DNA of 64,000 bases. Origin: Tissierellia bacterium (GTDB lineage Bacteria; Bacillota; Clostridia; Tissierellales; Peptoniphilaceae). A program made the position numbers and the translations under genes. Within the stretch, counting starts at the first letter, position 1. Each line of letters starts with the position of its first letter. Location: assembly GCA_030535395.1 (NCBI GenBank), contig JAUNLK010000008.1, forward strand, positions 17,932 through 81,931. The letters run 5' to 3'. Below, in pieces: positions 23,842 to 33,505 of this stretch. The notes below the pieces were generated by a model. That model was not told the origin of the DNA and did no database searches. It saw only the letters and a program-made list of their open reading frames with translations.

Positions 23842-25179
23842 CTAGAGGAGATCCTGCAGCAGCTCATTGATGTGATTGTAGGCGAGGACTTTCTCCCCGT
23901 CTCCGTGGCCCTGGGGGACCACCACGGGGCCAAAGCCCATGCGAAGGGCCTCCTTGATTCGCCCCTCCATATAGGGCACGGCCTTGAGCTCTCCAGTGAG
24001 GCCCACATCCCCAATGAAAATGGCGCCCCCCGCCAGGGCCCTGCCCCTCACGGAGGAGGCAATGCTCATGATGGCGGCCAAATTGGCGGCACTCTCCCTG
24101 AGGCTGATGCCCCCGGTGGTCTTGAGGATGACATTGCGCTCGTAGAGGGAGACTTTGGCCCGCTCCTGGAGGATGGAGATGAGAATCTCCAGTTTCTCCC
24201 TCCGGAAGCACTCGCTGATCCTCTGGGGATAGGGGGTGTTGGACCGGGCCACCAGAGATTCCACTTCCACCACCACCAGGCGGCTCCCCTCCCGAATGAG
24301 GGCCTTGGCACTGCCGGGGACTTCCTCCCCGGGGCCCCGCTTGGTGGTGAAGTAGAAGGAGGGGTCCTCAATGGAGGCCATGCCCCTCTCTCCCATTTTG
24401 AAAAAGCCCATCTCCCCGGTGCTGCCGAATCTATTTTTGGTGGCGGTGAGGAGTCGGAGCTCCTCCCCGGCCTCCTGGTCGATGAAGAGGACGGTGTCCA
24501 CCAAGTGCTCCAGGGCCCGGACCCCGGCCAGGGAGTCGGACTTGGTGAGCTGGCCCACGAGAAAGACGGCCCGGGGGCGCTGAGGGTCCTTGGCCACTTC
24601 CACCAGGGCATTGGCGCACTCCATGGTCTGGGTGGGGGCCCCGGCCCGGGCGGGGAAGGCCGCCAGGGTGAAGGTCTGAATGGAGTCCAGGATGATGAGC
24701 TCAGGGTCCACCTCCCGGATGCCCTCCAGGACATCGTCCATGGAATTGCCCCCGTAGATGTAGACCTCCGGGGAGATTTCCCCGGCAATCCGCTGGGCCC
24801 GTCCCCGAATTTGGCTCTCCGACTCCTCCCCCGAGGCATAGAGGACCCTCTTGCCCTGGAGGGCCAGGTCATTGGCGATTTGAAAGAGGAGGGTGCTCTT
24901 CCCCGCCCCGGGCTTGGCGGCGAGAATGGTCACCGAGTCCTCCAAAATGCCGCCCCCCATGACCCGGTTGAACTCCTGAGAGGAGGTGATGAAGCGGTTC
25001 TTCTCCACCTCCGGCACATCGATGAGCCTCCGGGCCCGGCGCTTGGGGGCCCCTTTTTTTGCGGGCCCTGTCACTTCCTCGGTGAGGGTGTTCCAGGCCC
25101 CGCAACCGGGGCACTTGGAAAAAAAGCCCGCGGACACGTGGCCGCAGGCGCTGCATTTATACTTGGACTTTGTCTTCAT
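23842..25179 (-). CDS. radA: DNA repair protein RadA
   Basis: The 445-residue RadA (Sms) has the N-terminal zinc finger (C9, C12, C23, C26), a RecA-like ATPase with Walker A AKPGAGKSTLLFQIAND near residue 90, the family motif TKNRFGSTGEMGFF near residue 255, and a C-terminal Lon-like domain. It promotes branch migration and strand exchange in recombinational repair. The Walker A is preceded by AA, where many relatives have GG. Its start overlaps the clpC stop by 23 bases; ctsR-mcsA-mcsB-clpC-radA is a standard Bacillota operon. Confidence 0.95.
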   Translation of the reverse strand: MKTKSKYKCSACGHVSAGFFSKCPGCGAWNTLTEEVTGPAKKGAPKRRARRLIDVPEVEKNRFITSSQEFNRVMGGGILEDSVTILAAKPGAGKSTLLFQIANDLALQGKRVLYASGEESESQIRGRAQRIAGEISPEVYIYGGNSMDDVLEGIREVDPELIILDSIQTFTLAAFPARAGAPTQTMECANALVEVAKDPQRPRAVFLVGQLTKSDSLAGVRALEHLVDTVLFIDQEAGEELRLLTATKNRFGSTGEMGFFKMGERGMASIEDPSFYFTTKRGPGEEVPGSAKALIREGSRLVVVEVESLVARSNTPYPQRISECFRREKLEILISILQERAKVSLYERNVILKTTGGISLRESAANLAAIMSIASSVRGRALAGGAIFIGDVGLTGELKAVPYMEGRIKEALRMGFGPVVVPQGHGDGEKVLAYNHINELLQDLL

Positions 25180-27613
25180 CTTGGGTTTCCTTCATGGTAA
25201 AGACGGCCCGATCTCCGTCCATGGTCACCTCAATGGGCCGCTCCTTCTCCACTTCTCCCAGGAGGAGGGCATCGGCCAGGGGATCCTCGATGTTCTTTCG
25301 GATGCTCCGAATGAGGGGGCGGGCCCCGTAGTTTTCATCGAAGCCCACCTTGGAGACATAGTTCACCACCTCATCGGTGAAGTCCACCAGGATGTCATTG
25401 TCCTCCAGGCGCTCCTTGAGCTGCTGGAGCATACTCCGGACGATGACGCCCACTTCCCCCTCCTCCAGGCGGCGGAAGACGATGATCTCGTCGATGCGGT
25501 TGAGAAATTCCGGGCGGAAGGTGCGCTTCAGCTCCTCTTGAATGGTCTCCACCATCTTGTCGTATTCGTTTTTCCCGTCGTCCTCCCCAGAGGAGAAGCC
25601 CAGGGTGTTTTGCTTCTTGAGGAGGGTGGCCCCCACATTGGAAGTGAGGATGATGACGGTGTTTTTGAAGTCCACCGTGCGGCCCTGACCGTCGGTGAGG
25701 CGCCCGTCGTCTAAAATTTGCAGGAGCATATTGAAGACATCGGGGTGGGCCTTTTCAATCTCGTCGAAGAGGACCACGCTGTAGGGCTTTCTCCGGACGG
25801 CCTCGGTGAGTTGGCCCCCCTCGTCATAGCCCACATATCCCGGAGGGGAACCCACCAGGCGGGAGACGGTGTGCTTTTCCATGTACTCACTCATGTCGAT
25901 GCGAATCATGGCATCCTCGTCCCCAAAGAGGCTCTCGGCCAGGGACTTGGCCAGGAAAGTTTTCCCCACCCCGGTGGGCCCCACGAAGATGAAGCTGCCA
26001 ATGGGGCTGTCGGGATTTTTCAGCCCCACTCGGGCCCGCTTAATGGCCTTGGAAACTGCCTCCACGGCCTTCTCCTGACCCAGGACCTTGTCGTTGAGCT
26101 CCTGCTCCAAGTGGAGGAGCTTTTCATTCTCCTCGGCATTCATGGTGGTGACGGGAACCCCGCTCCAGTCGCTGACAATCTCGGCGATTTGCTCGGAGCC
26201 CACCACCATTTTCTTCTCGGTCTTCTCCCGGTCCCACTGGCTGCGCATGGTCTTCAGGGACTCCTGGAGCTTCTTCTCCTCGTCCCGGAGATGGGCGGCC
26301 TCCTCGAAGTTTTGATTGTTGACGGCCTGCTCCTTCTCGTGGGAGAGTTTCTTGAGTTTTTCCTCGGTCTCCTTAATGGTGTCGGGACTCTTGAAGGAGT
26401 GAACCCGGAGCTTACTGGCCGCCTCGTCAATGAGGTCGATGGCCTTGTCCGGGAGGAAGCGGTCGTGGATGTAGCGGTGGGAGAGTTCCACGGCGGCCTC
26501 AATAGCCTCGTCGGTGATTTTCACATTGTGATGGGCCTCGTACTTGTCCCTCAGGCCGTCCAAGATTTGAATGGAGTCTTCCACTGTGGGCTCGTCCACC
26601 AGTATGGGCATGAGGCGGCGCTCAAAGGCGGGGTCCTTTTCAATGTGCTTGCGGTACTCGTCGATGGTGGTGGCCCCAATGATCTGCATGTCCCCCTTGG
26701 TGAGGGTGGGCTTGAGGATATTGGAGGCATCCATGGCCCCCTCGGCCCCGCCGGCCCCGATGATCACGTGGATCTCGTCAATGAAGAGAATCACATCGTC
26801 CCTACTGGAGACCTCCTCAATGACGGACTTCAGCCGCTCTTCAAAGTCCCCCCGGTACTTGGCCCCTGCAATGAGGCCGGAGACATCCAGGGTGTAGATG
26901 AGCTTGTCCTTGATGATGTCGGGGACTTTCCCCTCCACAATCCGCTGGGCCAGGCCCTCGGCGATGGCGGTCTTCCCCACTCCGGGCTCCCCAATGAGGA
27001 CGGGATTGTTCTTGGTGCGGCGGCTGAGAACTTGGATGATGCGGTCGATCTCATCCCCCCTGCCAATGACAGGGTCCACCTTGCCGTCACTGGCCCGGAG
27101 ATTGAGATTGTAGCCAAATTCCTCCAGGGGGCTATTTTCCTTGCCCTTGCCCTTGCCGCTGTGGGGCTGCTGCTTCTCGGCCCGGTGCATGGCCTCGAGA
27201 ATACTCTGCTCCAGGCCCTTGATGTCGATGCCCATATTTTTCAGCACCAGCACCGCCACCCCTTGGCCCTCCCGGAGGATCCCCAGGAGGAGGTGCTCGG
27301 TGCCAATGTAATTGTGGCCCAGCTCATTGGCCGCCTCCAAAGACAGCTCAAAGATCCGCTTGGTCCTGGGAGTGTAAGTGAGGCTCTTCACCGGCCCCGG
27401 CTCTGAGGCGATGATCTCTAAAATGGCGGCCTTGGCCTTGTCGTAGGAGACCCCCACTTGCTGGAGAATGGACTGGGCCACGTCCCCATCCTTCAACAGA
27501 CCCAGGAGAATGTGCTCGGAGCCTATATAGGAGTGGCCCTGCTCCCTCGCTTCTCCCTGAGCCATGACCATGGCTCGATGACTTTTATCTGTAAATTTGC
27601 CGAATAGTGGCAT
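25157..27613 (-). CDS. clpC: AAA+ unfoldase ClpC
   Basis: The 818-residue ClpC unfolds proteins for ClpP. It has the double Clp N-domain (residues 1 to about 145), first AAA+ domain (Walker [14 protein letters not shown]), a coiled middle region with a UVR motif ([14 protein letters not shown]), and second AAA+ domain (Walker [17 protein letters not shown]). The frame extends upstream, but the ATG at 27613 ([12 protein letters not shown]) has AAGGAGG before it and gives normal length. Its first base is the last base of the mcsB stop. Expression is controlled by CtsR. Confidence 0.97.
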   Translation of the reverse strand: MPLFGKFTDKSHRAMVMAQGEAREQGHSYIGSEHILLGLLKDGDVAQSILQQVGVSYDKAKAAILEIIASEPGPVKSLTYTPRTKRIFELSLEAANELGHNYIGTEHLLLGILREGQGVAVLVLKNMGIDIKGLEQSILEAMHRAEKQQPHSGKGKGKENSPLEEFGYNLNLRASDGKVDPVIGRGDEIDRIIQVLSRRTKNNPVLIGEPGVGKTAIAEGLAQRIVEGKVPDIIKDKLIYTLDVSGLIAGAKYRGDFEERLKSVIEEVSSRDDVILFIDEIHVIIGAGGAEGAMDASNILKPTLTKGDMQIIGATTIDEYRKHIEKDPAFERRLMPILVDEPTVEDSIQILDGLRDKYEAHHNVKITDEAIEAAVELSHRYIHDRFLPDKAIDLIDEAASKLRVHSFKSPDTIKETEEKLKKLSHEKEQAVNNQNFEEAAHLRDEEKKLQESLKTMRSQWDREKTEKKMVVGSEQIAEIVSDWSGVPVTTMNAEENEKLLHLEQELNDKVLGQEKAVEAVSKAIKRARVGLKNPDSPIGSFIFVGPTGVGKTFLAKSLAESLFGDEDAMIRIDMSEYMEKHTVSRLVGSPPGYVGYDEGGQLTEAVRRKPYSVVLFDEIEKAHPDVFNMLLQILDDGRLTDGQGRTVDFKNTVIILTSNVGATLLKKQNTLGFSSGEDDGKNEYDKMVETIQEELKRTFRPEFLNRIDEIIVFRRLEEGEVGVIVRSMLQQLKERLEDNDILVDFTDEVVNYVSKVGFDENYGARPLIRSIRKNIEDPLADALLLGEVEKERPIEVTMDGDRAVFTMKETQDEDKVQV

Positions 27614-28602
27614 CACAAAACCTCCTTCATCAGGGCCCGGGCCTTGTTGGCACGGTAGATCATGGTGCTCTTTTCGTCCAGGATCGAACCCCATTCTTGT
27701 TGTAAATGTGCCTTGGCCAGGGCCAAGACGGTATCGTAAAAATCAAAGGATTTTTTAGGTTTTAAAAGGGAGAGCTCCACCCCCAAGAGGACATAGCTCA
27801 AGTGGTCCAGGGCCTCCCTGTAGTCCAGCATGCGGGCATTGCGCAAAATGCCGTAGCTCCGGTGGACCATGTCCTCCAGTTCTATGAGGTGGTCCAAATA
27901 GAGCTCCTTCCGCTTTCTCAGCTCCAGCTCCATGAGCTCCTGGGAGAGGCTGTCGGCCCGCTGGATGAATTCCTCCTCGGTGAGGCCCAGGGTTCGCTCA
28001 TTGGAGATCTGATAGAGGTGGCCCATGGCCTCACTCCCCTCCCCCTTCATTCCCCGGAGGACAAAGCCCATGCGGGTGGCGGATTTGTGAATGGGACCCA
28101 TGCCACTGCGGGCAAGGGCCGGGAGGTGGAGCATGCTGGAGGCCCTCAGCCCCGTCCCCACATTGGTGGGGGAGGTGGTGAGATAGCCCATTTTTTTGTG
28201 AAAGCTAAAGGGGATGGCCTCCTCAATGAGGGAGAGGATCCCCTTTAAGTGGCGATACTCCTCCTTGAGATGGCTCCCCTTTCGAAGACAGGAGGCCCTC
28301 AGGTGGTCCTCCTCCATAAATTGAATCACTTCCCCCTCTTGGGAAGTGTAGTAACTGCTGATCTCCCGGTTTTTCATGAGCTGGGGACTGATGAGATTTT
28401 CCTCCATGGCATAGAGGATCTCCTGCTTGGAGAGATACTTCAGCTCGTGATAGTACCAGGGGCGCTGGTCCCCGTCCAGGCTGTGGTAGAGGAGACTTTT
28501 GGCCTCCTCCACCTCCTCCCTGCCAATGGTGGGGACAAAGGGAAAGCCCTTAAAATTCCGGGCCAGGCGAATTCGAGTGGTGAGTAGAATCTGATTATCC
28601 AT
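27613..28602 (-). CDS. mcsB: Protein-arginine kinase McsB
   Basis: The 329-residue McsB belongs to the phosphagen kinase fold and phosphorylates arginines to mark proteins for ClpCP. The ATP-binding arginine segment LLTTRIRLARN, the MEEDHLRASCL loop and MKGEGSEAMGHLYQISNERT are present. The loop that usually reads CPTNVGTG reads SPTNVGTG (S144), so the conserved cysteine of the family is replaced. The protein is shorter than the usual 350 residues or so, mainly at the N-terminus. The start overlaps the mcsA stop by 8 bases. Confidence 0.92.
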   Translation of the reverse strand: MDNQILLTTRIRLARNFKGFPFVPTIGREEVEEAKSLLYHSLDGDQRPWYYHELKYLSKQEILYAMEENLISPQLMKNREISSYYTSQEGEVIQFMEEDHLRASCLRKGSHLKEEYRHLKGILSLIEEAIPFSFHKKMGYLTTSPTNVGTGLRASSMLHLPALARSGMGPIHKSATRMGFVLRGMKGEGSEAMGHLYQISNERTLGLTEEEFIQRADSLSQELMELELRKRKELYLDHLIELEDMVHRSYGILRNARMLDYREALDHLSYVLLGVELSLLKPKKSFDFYDTVLALAKAHLQQEWGSILDEKSTMIYRANKARALMKEVL

Positions 28603-29158
28603 TGTCCCCCTCCAGTTCTCGGATCTTGTCCCGGTAAATGGCCGCATCCTCGTAGCGCTCCTCTGCAATGGCCTCCTTTAAAAGGCTCCGGTAGGCTTCC
28701 AGGCCCTCCTCTGGGGCCTCTTCGGGAGTCTCCTCCTTGAGCTCCGGTTCTGGAAGAAGGATCTGCTCCTCCAACTCCAACTCCGGCTCCTGGCGGGCGG
28801 GGCGCACCCCCACGTGCTCCGAGGCATTTTGCACCCGCTCTATGAGGCCCGAGAGTTCCCCCTCAAAGGACTCATAGCAGTGGGGGCAGCCCAGCATGAA
28901 ACTCTCCTGAAACTCTTTAAAGCTCCTGCCGCAGTGGTGGCAGATCTTGGTGACAGGCTCCACCTCCTTGGGGAGGAGGGAGAGAAATTGAGCCAACAGC
29001 TCGTTGAGCTCACCGGGCCCGGGGAGGGGAAAGGAGAAATCCTGACCCCAGAGGGCGGTGAAGCAGCCCTCACACAGGTGCATCTTCTTCAGCTGACCAT
29101 TTTCGATCATGGTGTAGGTAATATGAGCGTTGTTTTCATGGCAATGTTCACAAAGCAT
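28595..29158 (-). CDS. mcsA: McsA, zinc-finger activator of McsB
   Basis: The 187-residue protein has four CxxC pairs (MLCEHC, LCEGC, ICHHC and GCPHC), an acidic Glu/Pro-rich linker (about residues 120-150) and a C-terminal UVR motif (EERYEDAAIYRDKIREL). McsA binds McsB and stimulates its kinase activity. Two ATG codons stand side by side; the second (29158) is preferred because GGAGG is then six bases away and the family begins with one Met before its first CxxC. Confidence 0.93.
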   Translation of the reverse strand: MLCEHCHENNAHITYTMIENGQLKKMHLCEGCFTALWGQDFSFPLPGPGELNELLAQFLSLLPKEVEPVTKICHHCGRSFKEFQESFMLGCPHCYESFEGELSGLIERVQNASEHVGVRPARQEPELELEEQILLPEPELKEETPEEAPEEGLEAYRSLLKEAIAEERYEDAAIYRDKIRELEGDNG

Positions 29159-29625
29159 CATGCACCTCCTCGAGATAAGATACCCAATAACAGATTTTGT
29201 AAAATCTCGGCCCGGAGTTGGTTCCGCTCCTCAATGACCAGGGACAGCGCCCGGTCGGAGAGGGCCACGGACAAGAGCTCCCGCTCCCGCTCGGTGATGA
29301 CCTGCTGCTCCATGAGGGCCTTGAGAATGCCGTCGGCCCCATTTTTGGTAATGGAGCTGCCCACCTCCTCCTGGAAGAGGCTCAGGGGATCGCCCATTTC
29401 CTCAATGGAGACCCTCACAATGCGGATGTATCCCCCGCCCCCCCGGCGGCTCTCCACATAGTAGCCCCGATAGGGGGTGAAGCGAGTGCTGAGTACATAG
29501 TTGATCTGACTCGGGGCACAGCCGAAATAATCCGCCAGTACATTGCGCTGAATATCTATTGACCCATTGGCCTCCTCCAAAAGGCCAATGATGTATTCCT
29601 CTATATGATTGCTTAACCGAGCCAT
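29158..29625 (-). CDS. ctsR: Transcriptional repressor CtsR
   Basis: The 155-residue CtsR has an N-terminal winged HTH (LADYFGCAPSQINYVLSTRF), the glycine-rich wing ESRRGGGGYIRI that senses heat, and a C-terminal dimer and McsB-contact domain. It represses clp genes and its own operon. A good CtsR box overlaps the promoter just upstream. It is the first gene of ctsR-mcsA-mcsB-clpC-radA. Confidence 0.96.
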   Translation of the reverse strand: MARLSNHIEEYIIGLLEEANGSIDIQRNVLADYFGCAPSQINYVLSTRFTPYRGYYVESRRGGGGYIRIVRVSIEEMGDPLSLFQEEVGSSITKNGADGILKALMEQQVITERERELLSVALSDRALSLVIEERNQLRAEILQNLLLGILSRGGA

Positions 29626-29647
29626 CTGACACTTCCTTTCAGAATAC

Positions 29648-29677
29648 AGTATATATTAAAGGTCAAAGAATGTCAAT
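29648..29677 (-). promoter_or_regulatory. ctsR promoter with CtsR operator
   Basis: On the minus strand TTGACA (29671-29676) and TATACT (29648-29653) are 17 bases apart. On the plus strand GGTCAAA (29661-29667), GAA, and TGTCAAT (29671-29677) match the CtsR tandem heptamer GGTCAAA-NAN-GGTCAAA. The box covers the -35 region, so autorepression is expected. Confidence 0.88.
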
Positions 29678-29766
29678 GTTTCTTTCCTCCCCTTCATGTT
29701 ACAATGGGAGTAAGCTTTGCGTTCCTATAAGTACATATTTTTATCCCAAAATAGAGAGGAGTGCTT

Positions 29767-30657
29767 ATGACCAGCAAGCGTGCGGATTTATACTTATTTC
29801 TCATCACTTTGGCCTGGGGCGTCAGTTGGATCCTCATGGATGTCCTCCTCCGGGAGATGCCTCCCTTCGCCCTCAACAGCACCCGCTTCATCGCTTCCTT
29901 CCTGCTGATCTTTGCCTTCCAGCGGGGGAAGCTGCTGGGGGTCAATGGCGCCACTTTAAAGGCCTCCCTCCTCATTGGGGTGATCCTCTTTGTGGTCTAT
30001 GTGGGGGCCACCCTGGGGGTGAAGTACACCACCCTCACCAATGCGGCCTTCCTCTCCTGTCTTCAGGTGATCCTGGTGCCGGTATTTGGCCTCCTCCTCT
30101 TTGGCAATCGGGTGCGGCCCTACACTTGGTTCTTTGTGGCCGTGGCCCTGGTGGGCATTGGCCTGATGACCCTCACCTCCGGCTTCACCATTGGCGGGGA
30201 GACGGTGAAGGGGGACCTCTTGAGTCTCCTCTGCTCCGCGGGCTATGCCCTCCACCTCCTCATCACCGAGCGGGTGGTGAGAAATGACGAGGTGGACCCC
30301 GGCCAGCTGGGGGCCTATCAGATGTTGGTGGCGGGCCTCATTCACCTGATGGTCTCCCTGGCCTTTGAAGATTTCACTCTGCCCGCCTCTCCCGGAGGCT
30401 GGGGGGCCTGGGCCTTCCTCACCGTCTTCTGCACGGCCCTGTCCTTTATGCTCCAGCCCTTTGCCCAGAAGTACACCTCCGCCACCCACGTGGGGGTCAT
30501 CTACTCCATGGAGCCCCTCATTGCAGGGATCACCGCCTGGCTCTTTTTGGGGGAGATTATGTCTGGCCAGAAGATCCTGGGGGCCTTTCTCATTGTCTCT
30601 TCCGTCATCATTATGGAAGTTGGGCCGCCAAAGTGGCTCTCCAAAAAATTCAGCTGA
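29767..30657 (+). CDS. EamA/DMT-family transporter
   Basis: The 296-residue protein has ten hydrophobic segments and EamA-type repeats. LAWGVSWILMDVLLREMPPF and LNSTRFIASFLL are in the first, and YTSATHVGVIYSMEPLIAGITAWLFLGE in the second. It is probably an exporter; the substrate is unknown. The start is the ATG at 29767 behind AGGAG. A very strong terminator follows. It shares only the fold with the other EamA gene at 16640. Confidence 0.87.
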   Translation: MTSKRADLYLFLITLAWGVSWILMDVLLREMPPFALNSTRFIASFLLIFAFQRGKLLGVNGATLKASLLIGVILFVVYVGATLGVKYTTLTNAAFLSCLQVILVPVFGLLLFGNRVRPYTWFFVAVALVGIGLMTLTSGFTIGGETVKGDLLSLLCSAGYALHLLITERVVRNDEVDPGQLGAYQMLVAGLIHLMVSLAFEDFTLPASPGGWGAWAFLTVFCTALSFMLQPFAQKYTSATHVGVIYSMEPLIAGITAWLFLGEIMSGQKILGAFLIVSSVIIMEVGPPKWLSKKFS

Positions 30658-30670
30658 CCTCCAAGTACAG

Positions 30671-30710
30671 GAAGACCCCCGGTGCCAGTGGCACCGGGGG
30701 TCTTCCCCTT
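30671..30710 (+). terminator. Strong terminator after the EamA gene
   Basis: A perfect 16-bp stem, GAAGACCCCCGGTGCC with its complement, encloses AGT and is followed by CCC and TTTT. It lies 13 bases after the stop codon. Confidence 0.85.
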
Positions 30711-30756
30711 TTATGGAAACAAAAAAGAGCACCCAGGGCGCTCTCAAAGTGTCGAT

Positions 30757-30987
30757 TTATTGCACGGCGGCCAGAGCAATGGCAGCTACGAAGAAAACCA
30801 CAGCGGTCATTGTGGTCACTCGCTTCAACTGCTCCTTGCGGCTGGTGCCTCGATTTTGGCCCCAGCTGTCCGATGGGGAGGAACCGTCCAGGGATCCAAG
30901 ACCTGCCTGCTCACCCTCCTGGAGTACCACGGATACGATCATTACAACACTTGCCAAGGCTACGAGTACACTAATTGCGGTTGTCAT
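30757..30987 (-). CDS. secG: Preprotein translocase subunit SecG
   Basis: The 76-residue SecG has two membrane segments (about residues 3-22 and 56-74) joined by a loop with VVLQEGEQAGLGSLDGSS and WGQNRG, which is diagnostic. It assists SecYE in export. Two adjacent ATG codons are possible; the second (30987) has GGAGG six bases away. It stands alone here. Confidence 0.93.
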   Translation of the reverse strand: MTTAISVLVALASVVMIVSVVLQEGEQAGLGSLDGSSPSDSWGQNRGTSRKEQLKRVTTMTAVVFFVAAIALAAVQ

Positions 30988-31038
30988 CATTCACCTCCCC
31001 TTTCTCCCATGGGATTGACGTTAGAATACAATAGTGAC

Positions 31039-31067
31039 AGTGTACCATAGAGGAGTCTTCCTATCAA
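31039..31067 (-). promoter_or_regulatory. Promoter of secG
   Basis: On the minus strand TTGATA (31062-31067) and TACACT (31039-31044) are 17 bases apart, about 50 bases before the start codon. Confidence 0.55.
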
Positions 31068-31120
31068 GAATTTCCCATTATAAAATTGTAAGTGGCCGGG
31101 AAGATGGAAAAATGGGGCCC

Positions 31121-31151
31121 AACTTGCCTATAATGGAATGGAAAGCAAGTT
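31121..31151 (+). promoter_or_regulatory. Inverted repeat around a -10 box upstream of the gamma-glutamyltransferase gene
   Basis: AACTTGC (31121-31127) and GCAAGTT (31145-31151) flank a perfect TATAAT (31129-31134). No good -35 box is seen. It could be an operator over the promoter, or a hairpin in a longer leader. Confidence 0.35.
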
Positions 31152-31217
31152 CCCGCCCCTGGCTGGGACCCCTGGCCCCTCGGCCCCAATTTTGAGCTCT
31201 GACTCCCTGGAGGACCT

Positions 31218-32810
31218 ATGGATATGAAGCATTTACTTGAATACCCCTTCCCCTCTCAGCGGACTGCCCTCTGCGGAAAGCAGATGGCGGCCGCCAGTAC
31301 CCCTTCCGTTGCCAAGGCGGGGATCACCGTTTTGGATGCCGGGGGCAATGCCGTGGATGCCGCCGTGGCCATGGCCGCTGCCGCCACGGTGGTGGAACCC
31401 ACCTCCAATGGCCTGGGGAGCGATCTCTTTGCCATTGTGGCCAAGGACGAAAAGCTGTGGGGCCTCAATGCCAGTGGCAAGAGCCCCCGCTCCATGAGCA
31501 TTGAGGCCCTGAAAGAGAGGGGCTGGGATGAGCTCCCCCACCAGGGGGTGGCTCCGGTGACCACCCCCGGGGCCGTCTCCGGCTGGATGGCCCTCACGGA
31601 AAAATTGGGGCGGCGGACTCTGGCGGAGAACCTCGCCCCGGCCATCGCCCTTGCCCGGGAGGGCTTCCACCTCTCCCCCACCGTGGCCCGGCTCTGGGAA
31701 AAGGCCCACGAGTCCTTCCTCCCCTTTAAAGGCGAGGAGGCCTTTCAGGGCCTCTTCCAGACCTTCTTCCCCAGGGGGGTGCCCCGGGCCGGGGAGCTGG
31801 TGGCGCTGCCGGAGATGGCCCGCAGCCTGGAGCTCATTGCCGCATCCAATGGGCAGAGCTTCTATCAGGGGGAACTGGCCGGTGAGATCCACCGCTTTAT
31901 GGAGGCCCACGGGGGCTTTCTCTCCCTGGAGGATTTAAGGGACCACAGCCCCCTCTGGGTGGAGCCCCTGTCGGTAAACTACCGGGGCGTCACCGTCCAC
32001 GAACTCCCCCCCAATGGCCACGGCATCAGCGTCCTGGAGGCCCTGCGCATCCTGGAGGACGGCCAGTATGAATTTGGCACTGCGGACACCCTCCACCGGC
32101 AAATCGAGGCCATCAAAATGGCCATGACCGATGCCGCGGCCCATGTCACCGATCCCGATTTTATGAAAGTGGACCCCCACAAGCTCCTCTCCGATGCCTT
32201 CATAGAAAAGCGGAGGAAGGGGCTGTCCATGACCGCCGCCCAGGTGGAGCCCGTGGCCGTGACCCCCTCCACCGTCTATCTCACCGCCGCCGACAGAGAC
32301 GGCATGATGGTGAGCCTCATTCAGTCCAATTACGAGGGCTTTGGCTCGGGAATCGTCGTTCCCGAGACGGGAATCAGCCTCAACAATCGCCTGGCCAATT
32401 TTGCCACCGAGGAGGGCCATGTCAATGGCCTTGCCGGGGGCAAGCGGCCCTATCACACCATCATCCCCGGGATGCTCACCAGGGAGGGGACTGCCCTGGG
32501 CTCCTTCGGGGTCATGGGGGGCTTTATGCAGCCCCAGGGCCACCTCCAGGTCCTCATGAATCTCCTGGACTTTGGCATGAATCCCCAGGCCGCCCTGGAC
32601 GCCCCCCGCTTTATGTGGACGGGGAAAAATGCCGTGGATGTGGAGGACTTTGCCCCGGAAGTTTTGGCGGAGCTCTCCCGCCGGGGCCACCAGCTCCGCC
32701 GCCCCGAGGACTTCCTGGACATGGGCCGGGGGCAGATCATTTTAAAACTCCCCCTGGGAGGGTATCAGGGAGGTACCGAACCCCGCACCGATGGCACCAT
32801 ATACATTTGA
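31218..32810 (+). CDS. Gamma-glutamyltransferase family protein (cytoplasmic type)
   Basis: The 530-residue protein is an Ntn hydrolase of the gamma-glutamyltransferase family. The N-terminus reads ASTPSVAKAGITVLDAGGNAVDAAVA. The autocleavage region is PSTVYLTAADRDGMM, with T351 or its neighbour as the probable new N-terminal threonine, followed by NYEGFGSGIVVPETGISLNNR. No signal peptide is seen, so it resembles the YwrD-type cytoplasmic enzymes rather than the secreted glutathione hydrolase. Its substrate is uncertain. GGAGG precedes the ATG. The metal-dependent hydrolase gene follows after 12 bases, probably in the same transcript. Confidence 0.85.
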   Translation: MDMKHLLEYPFPSQRTALCGKQMAAASTPSVAKAGITVLDAGGNAVDAAVAMAAAATVVEPTSNGLGSDLFAIVAKDEKLWGLNASGKSPRSMSIEALKERGWDELPHQGVAPVTTPGAVSGWMALTEKLGRRTLAENLAPAIALAREGFHLSPTVARLWEKAHESFLPFKGEEAFQGLFQTFFPRGVPRAGELVALPEMARSLELIAASNGQSFYQGELAGEIHRFMEAHGGFLSLEDLRDHSPLWVEPLSVNYRGVTVHELPPNGHGISVLEALRILEDGQYEFGTADTLHRQIEAIKMAMTDAAAHVTDPDFMKVDPHKLLSDAFIEKRRKGLSMTAAQVEPVAVTPSTVYLTAADRDGMMVSLIQSNYEGFGSGIVVPETGISLNNRLANFATEEGHVNGLAGGKRPYHTIIPGMLTREGTALGSFGVMGGFMQPQGHLQVLMNLLDFGMNPQAALDAPRFMWTGKNAVDVEDFAPEVLAELSRRGHQLRRPEDFLDMGRGQIILKLPLGGYQGGTEPRTDGTIYI

Positions 32811-32822
32811 TGGGAGGACTCT

Positions 32823-33446
32823 ATGAAAATCACGGTAAACACCCACAGCAGCATTCGCATTGAGTGGAAGGAGCGCATCCTCTATGTGGACCCCTACGAG
32901 ATCCCAGAGGAAGTCCACGATGGCCATGTGATTCTCATCACCCACAGCCACTACGACCACTACTCCCCGGAGGACATTGAAAAAGTGCAGACGGACGAGA
33001 GCATCTTCGTCCTCCCCAGCTCCATGGAGGGGGAGGCGGAGGAGCTAAAGGGCCGGAAGATCATCCACCTCTCCCCCAATGAGGAGGCGGAACTCTTGGG
33101 CTTTTCCGTGGAGGCCGTGGCCGCCTACAATCTCCCCCCCAAGGAGTTTCACCCCAAAGAGGCCCAGTGGGTGGGCTACATCCTCAATTTGGGAGGAGAG
33201 CGGGTGTACATCACCGGGGACACCGACGACAATGAGGATGTGAGGAGGGTCAACGCCGACACCGTCCTCCTCCCCATTGGGGGCACCTACACCACCGACC
33301 CGGGGGAGGCCGCCGCCCTCATCAATCACCTGAAGCCCAGGAGGGTGATCCCCACCCACTACGGCAATATTGTGGGGGAAAAGGGAGACGGCGAGGTCTT
33401 TAAAAAATTGGTGGACCCCTCCATAGAAGTGGAATTTGCCCTCTAA
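32823..33446 (+). CDS. Metallo-beta-lactamase fold metal-dependent hydrolase
   Basis: This 207-residue protein has the UlaG-like metallo-beta-lactamase fold. THSHYDHYSPED near residue 40 carries the HxHxDH metal motif, YITGDTDDNEDV near 130 supplies a bridging aspartate, and the C-terminal HLKPRRVIPTHYG a histidine. The reaction is unknown. It is 12 bases after the gamma-glutamyltransferase gene and is followed by a strong terminator. Confidence 0.85.
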   Translation: MKITVNTHSSIRIEWKERILYVDPYEIPEEVHDGHVILITHSHYDHYSPEDIEKVQTDESIFVLPSSMEGEAEELKGRKIIHLSPNEEAELLGFSVEAVAAYNLPPKEFHPKEAQWVGYILNLGGERVYITGDTDDNEDVRRVNADTVLLPIGGTYTTDPGEAAALINHLKPRRVIPTHYGNIVGEKGDGEVFKKLVDPSIEVEFAL

Positions 33447-33465
33447 AGGGGAGGATTTGCCCATG

Positions 33466-33505
33466 AAAAAGTCCCGAGGATTGCTCTCCTCGGGACTATT
33501 TTTTT
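33466..33505. terminator. Bidirectional terminator
   Basis: An 11-bp stem (AGTCCCGAGGA with TCCTCGGGACT) encloses a six-base loop, with AAAAA on the left and seven T residues on the right. It serves the convergent hydrolase and the unknown gene at 33496, whose stop codon lies in it. Confidence 0.85.
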
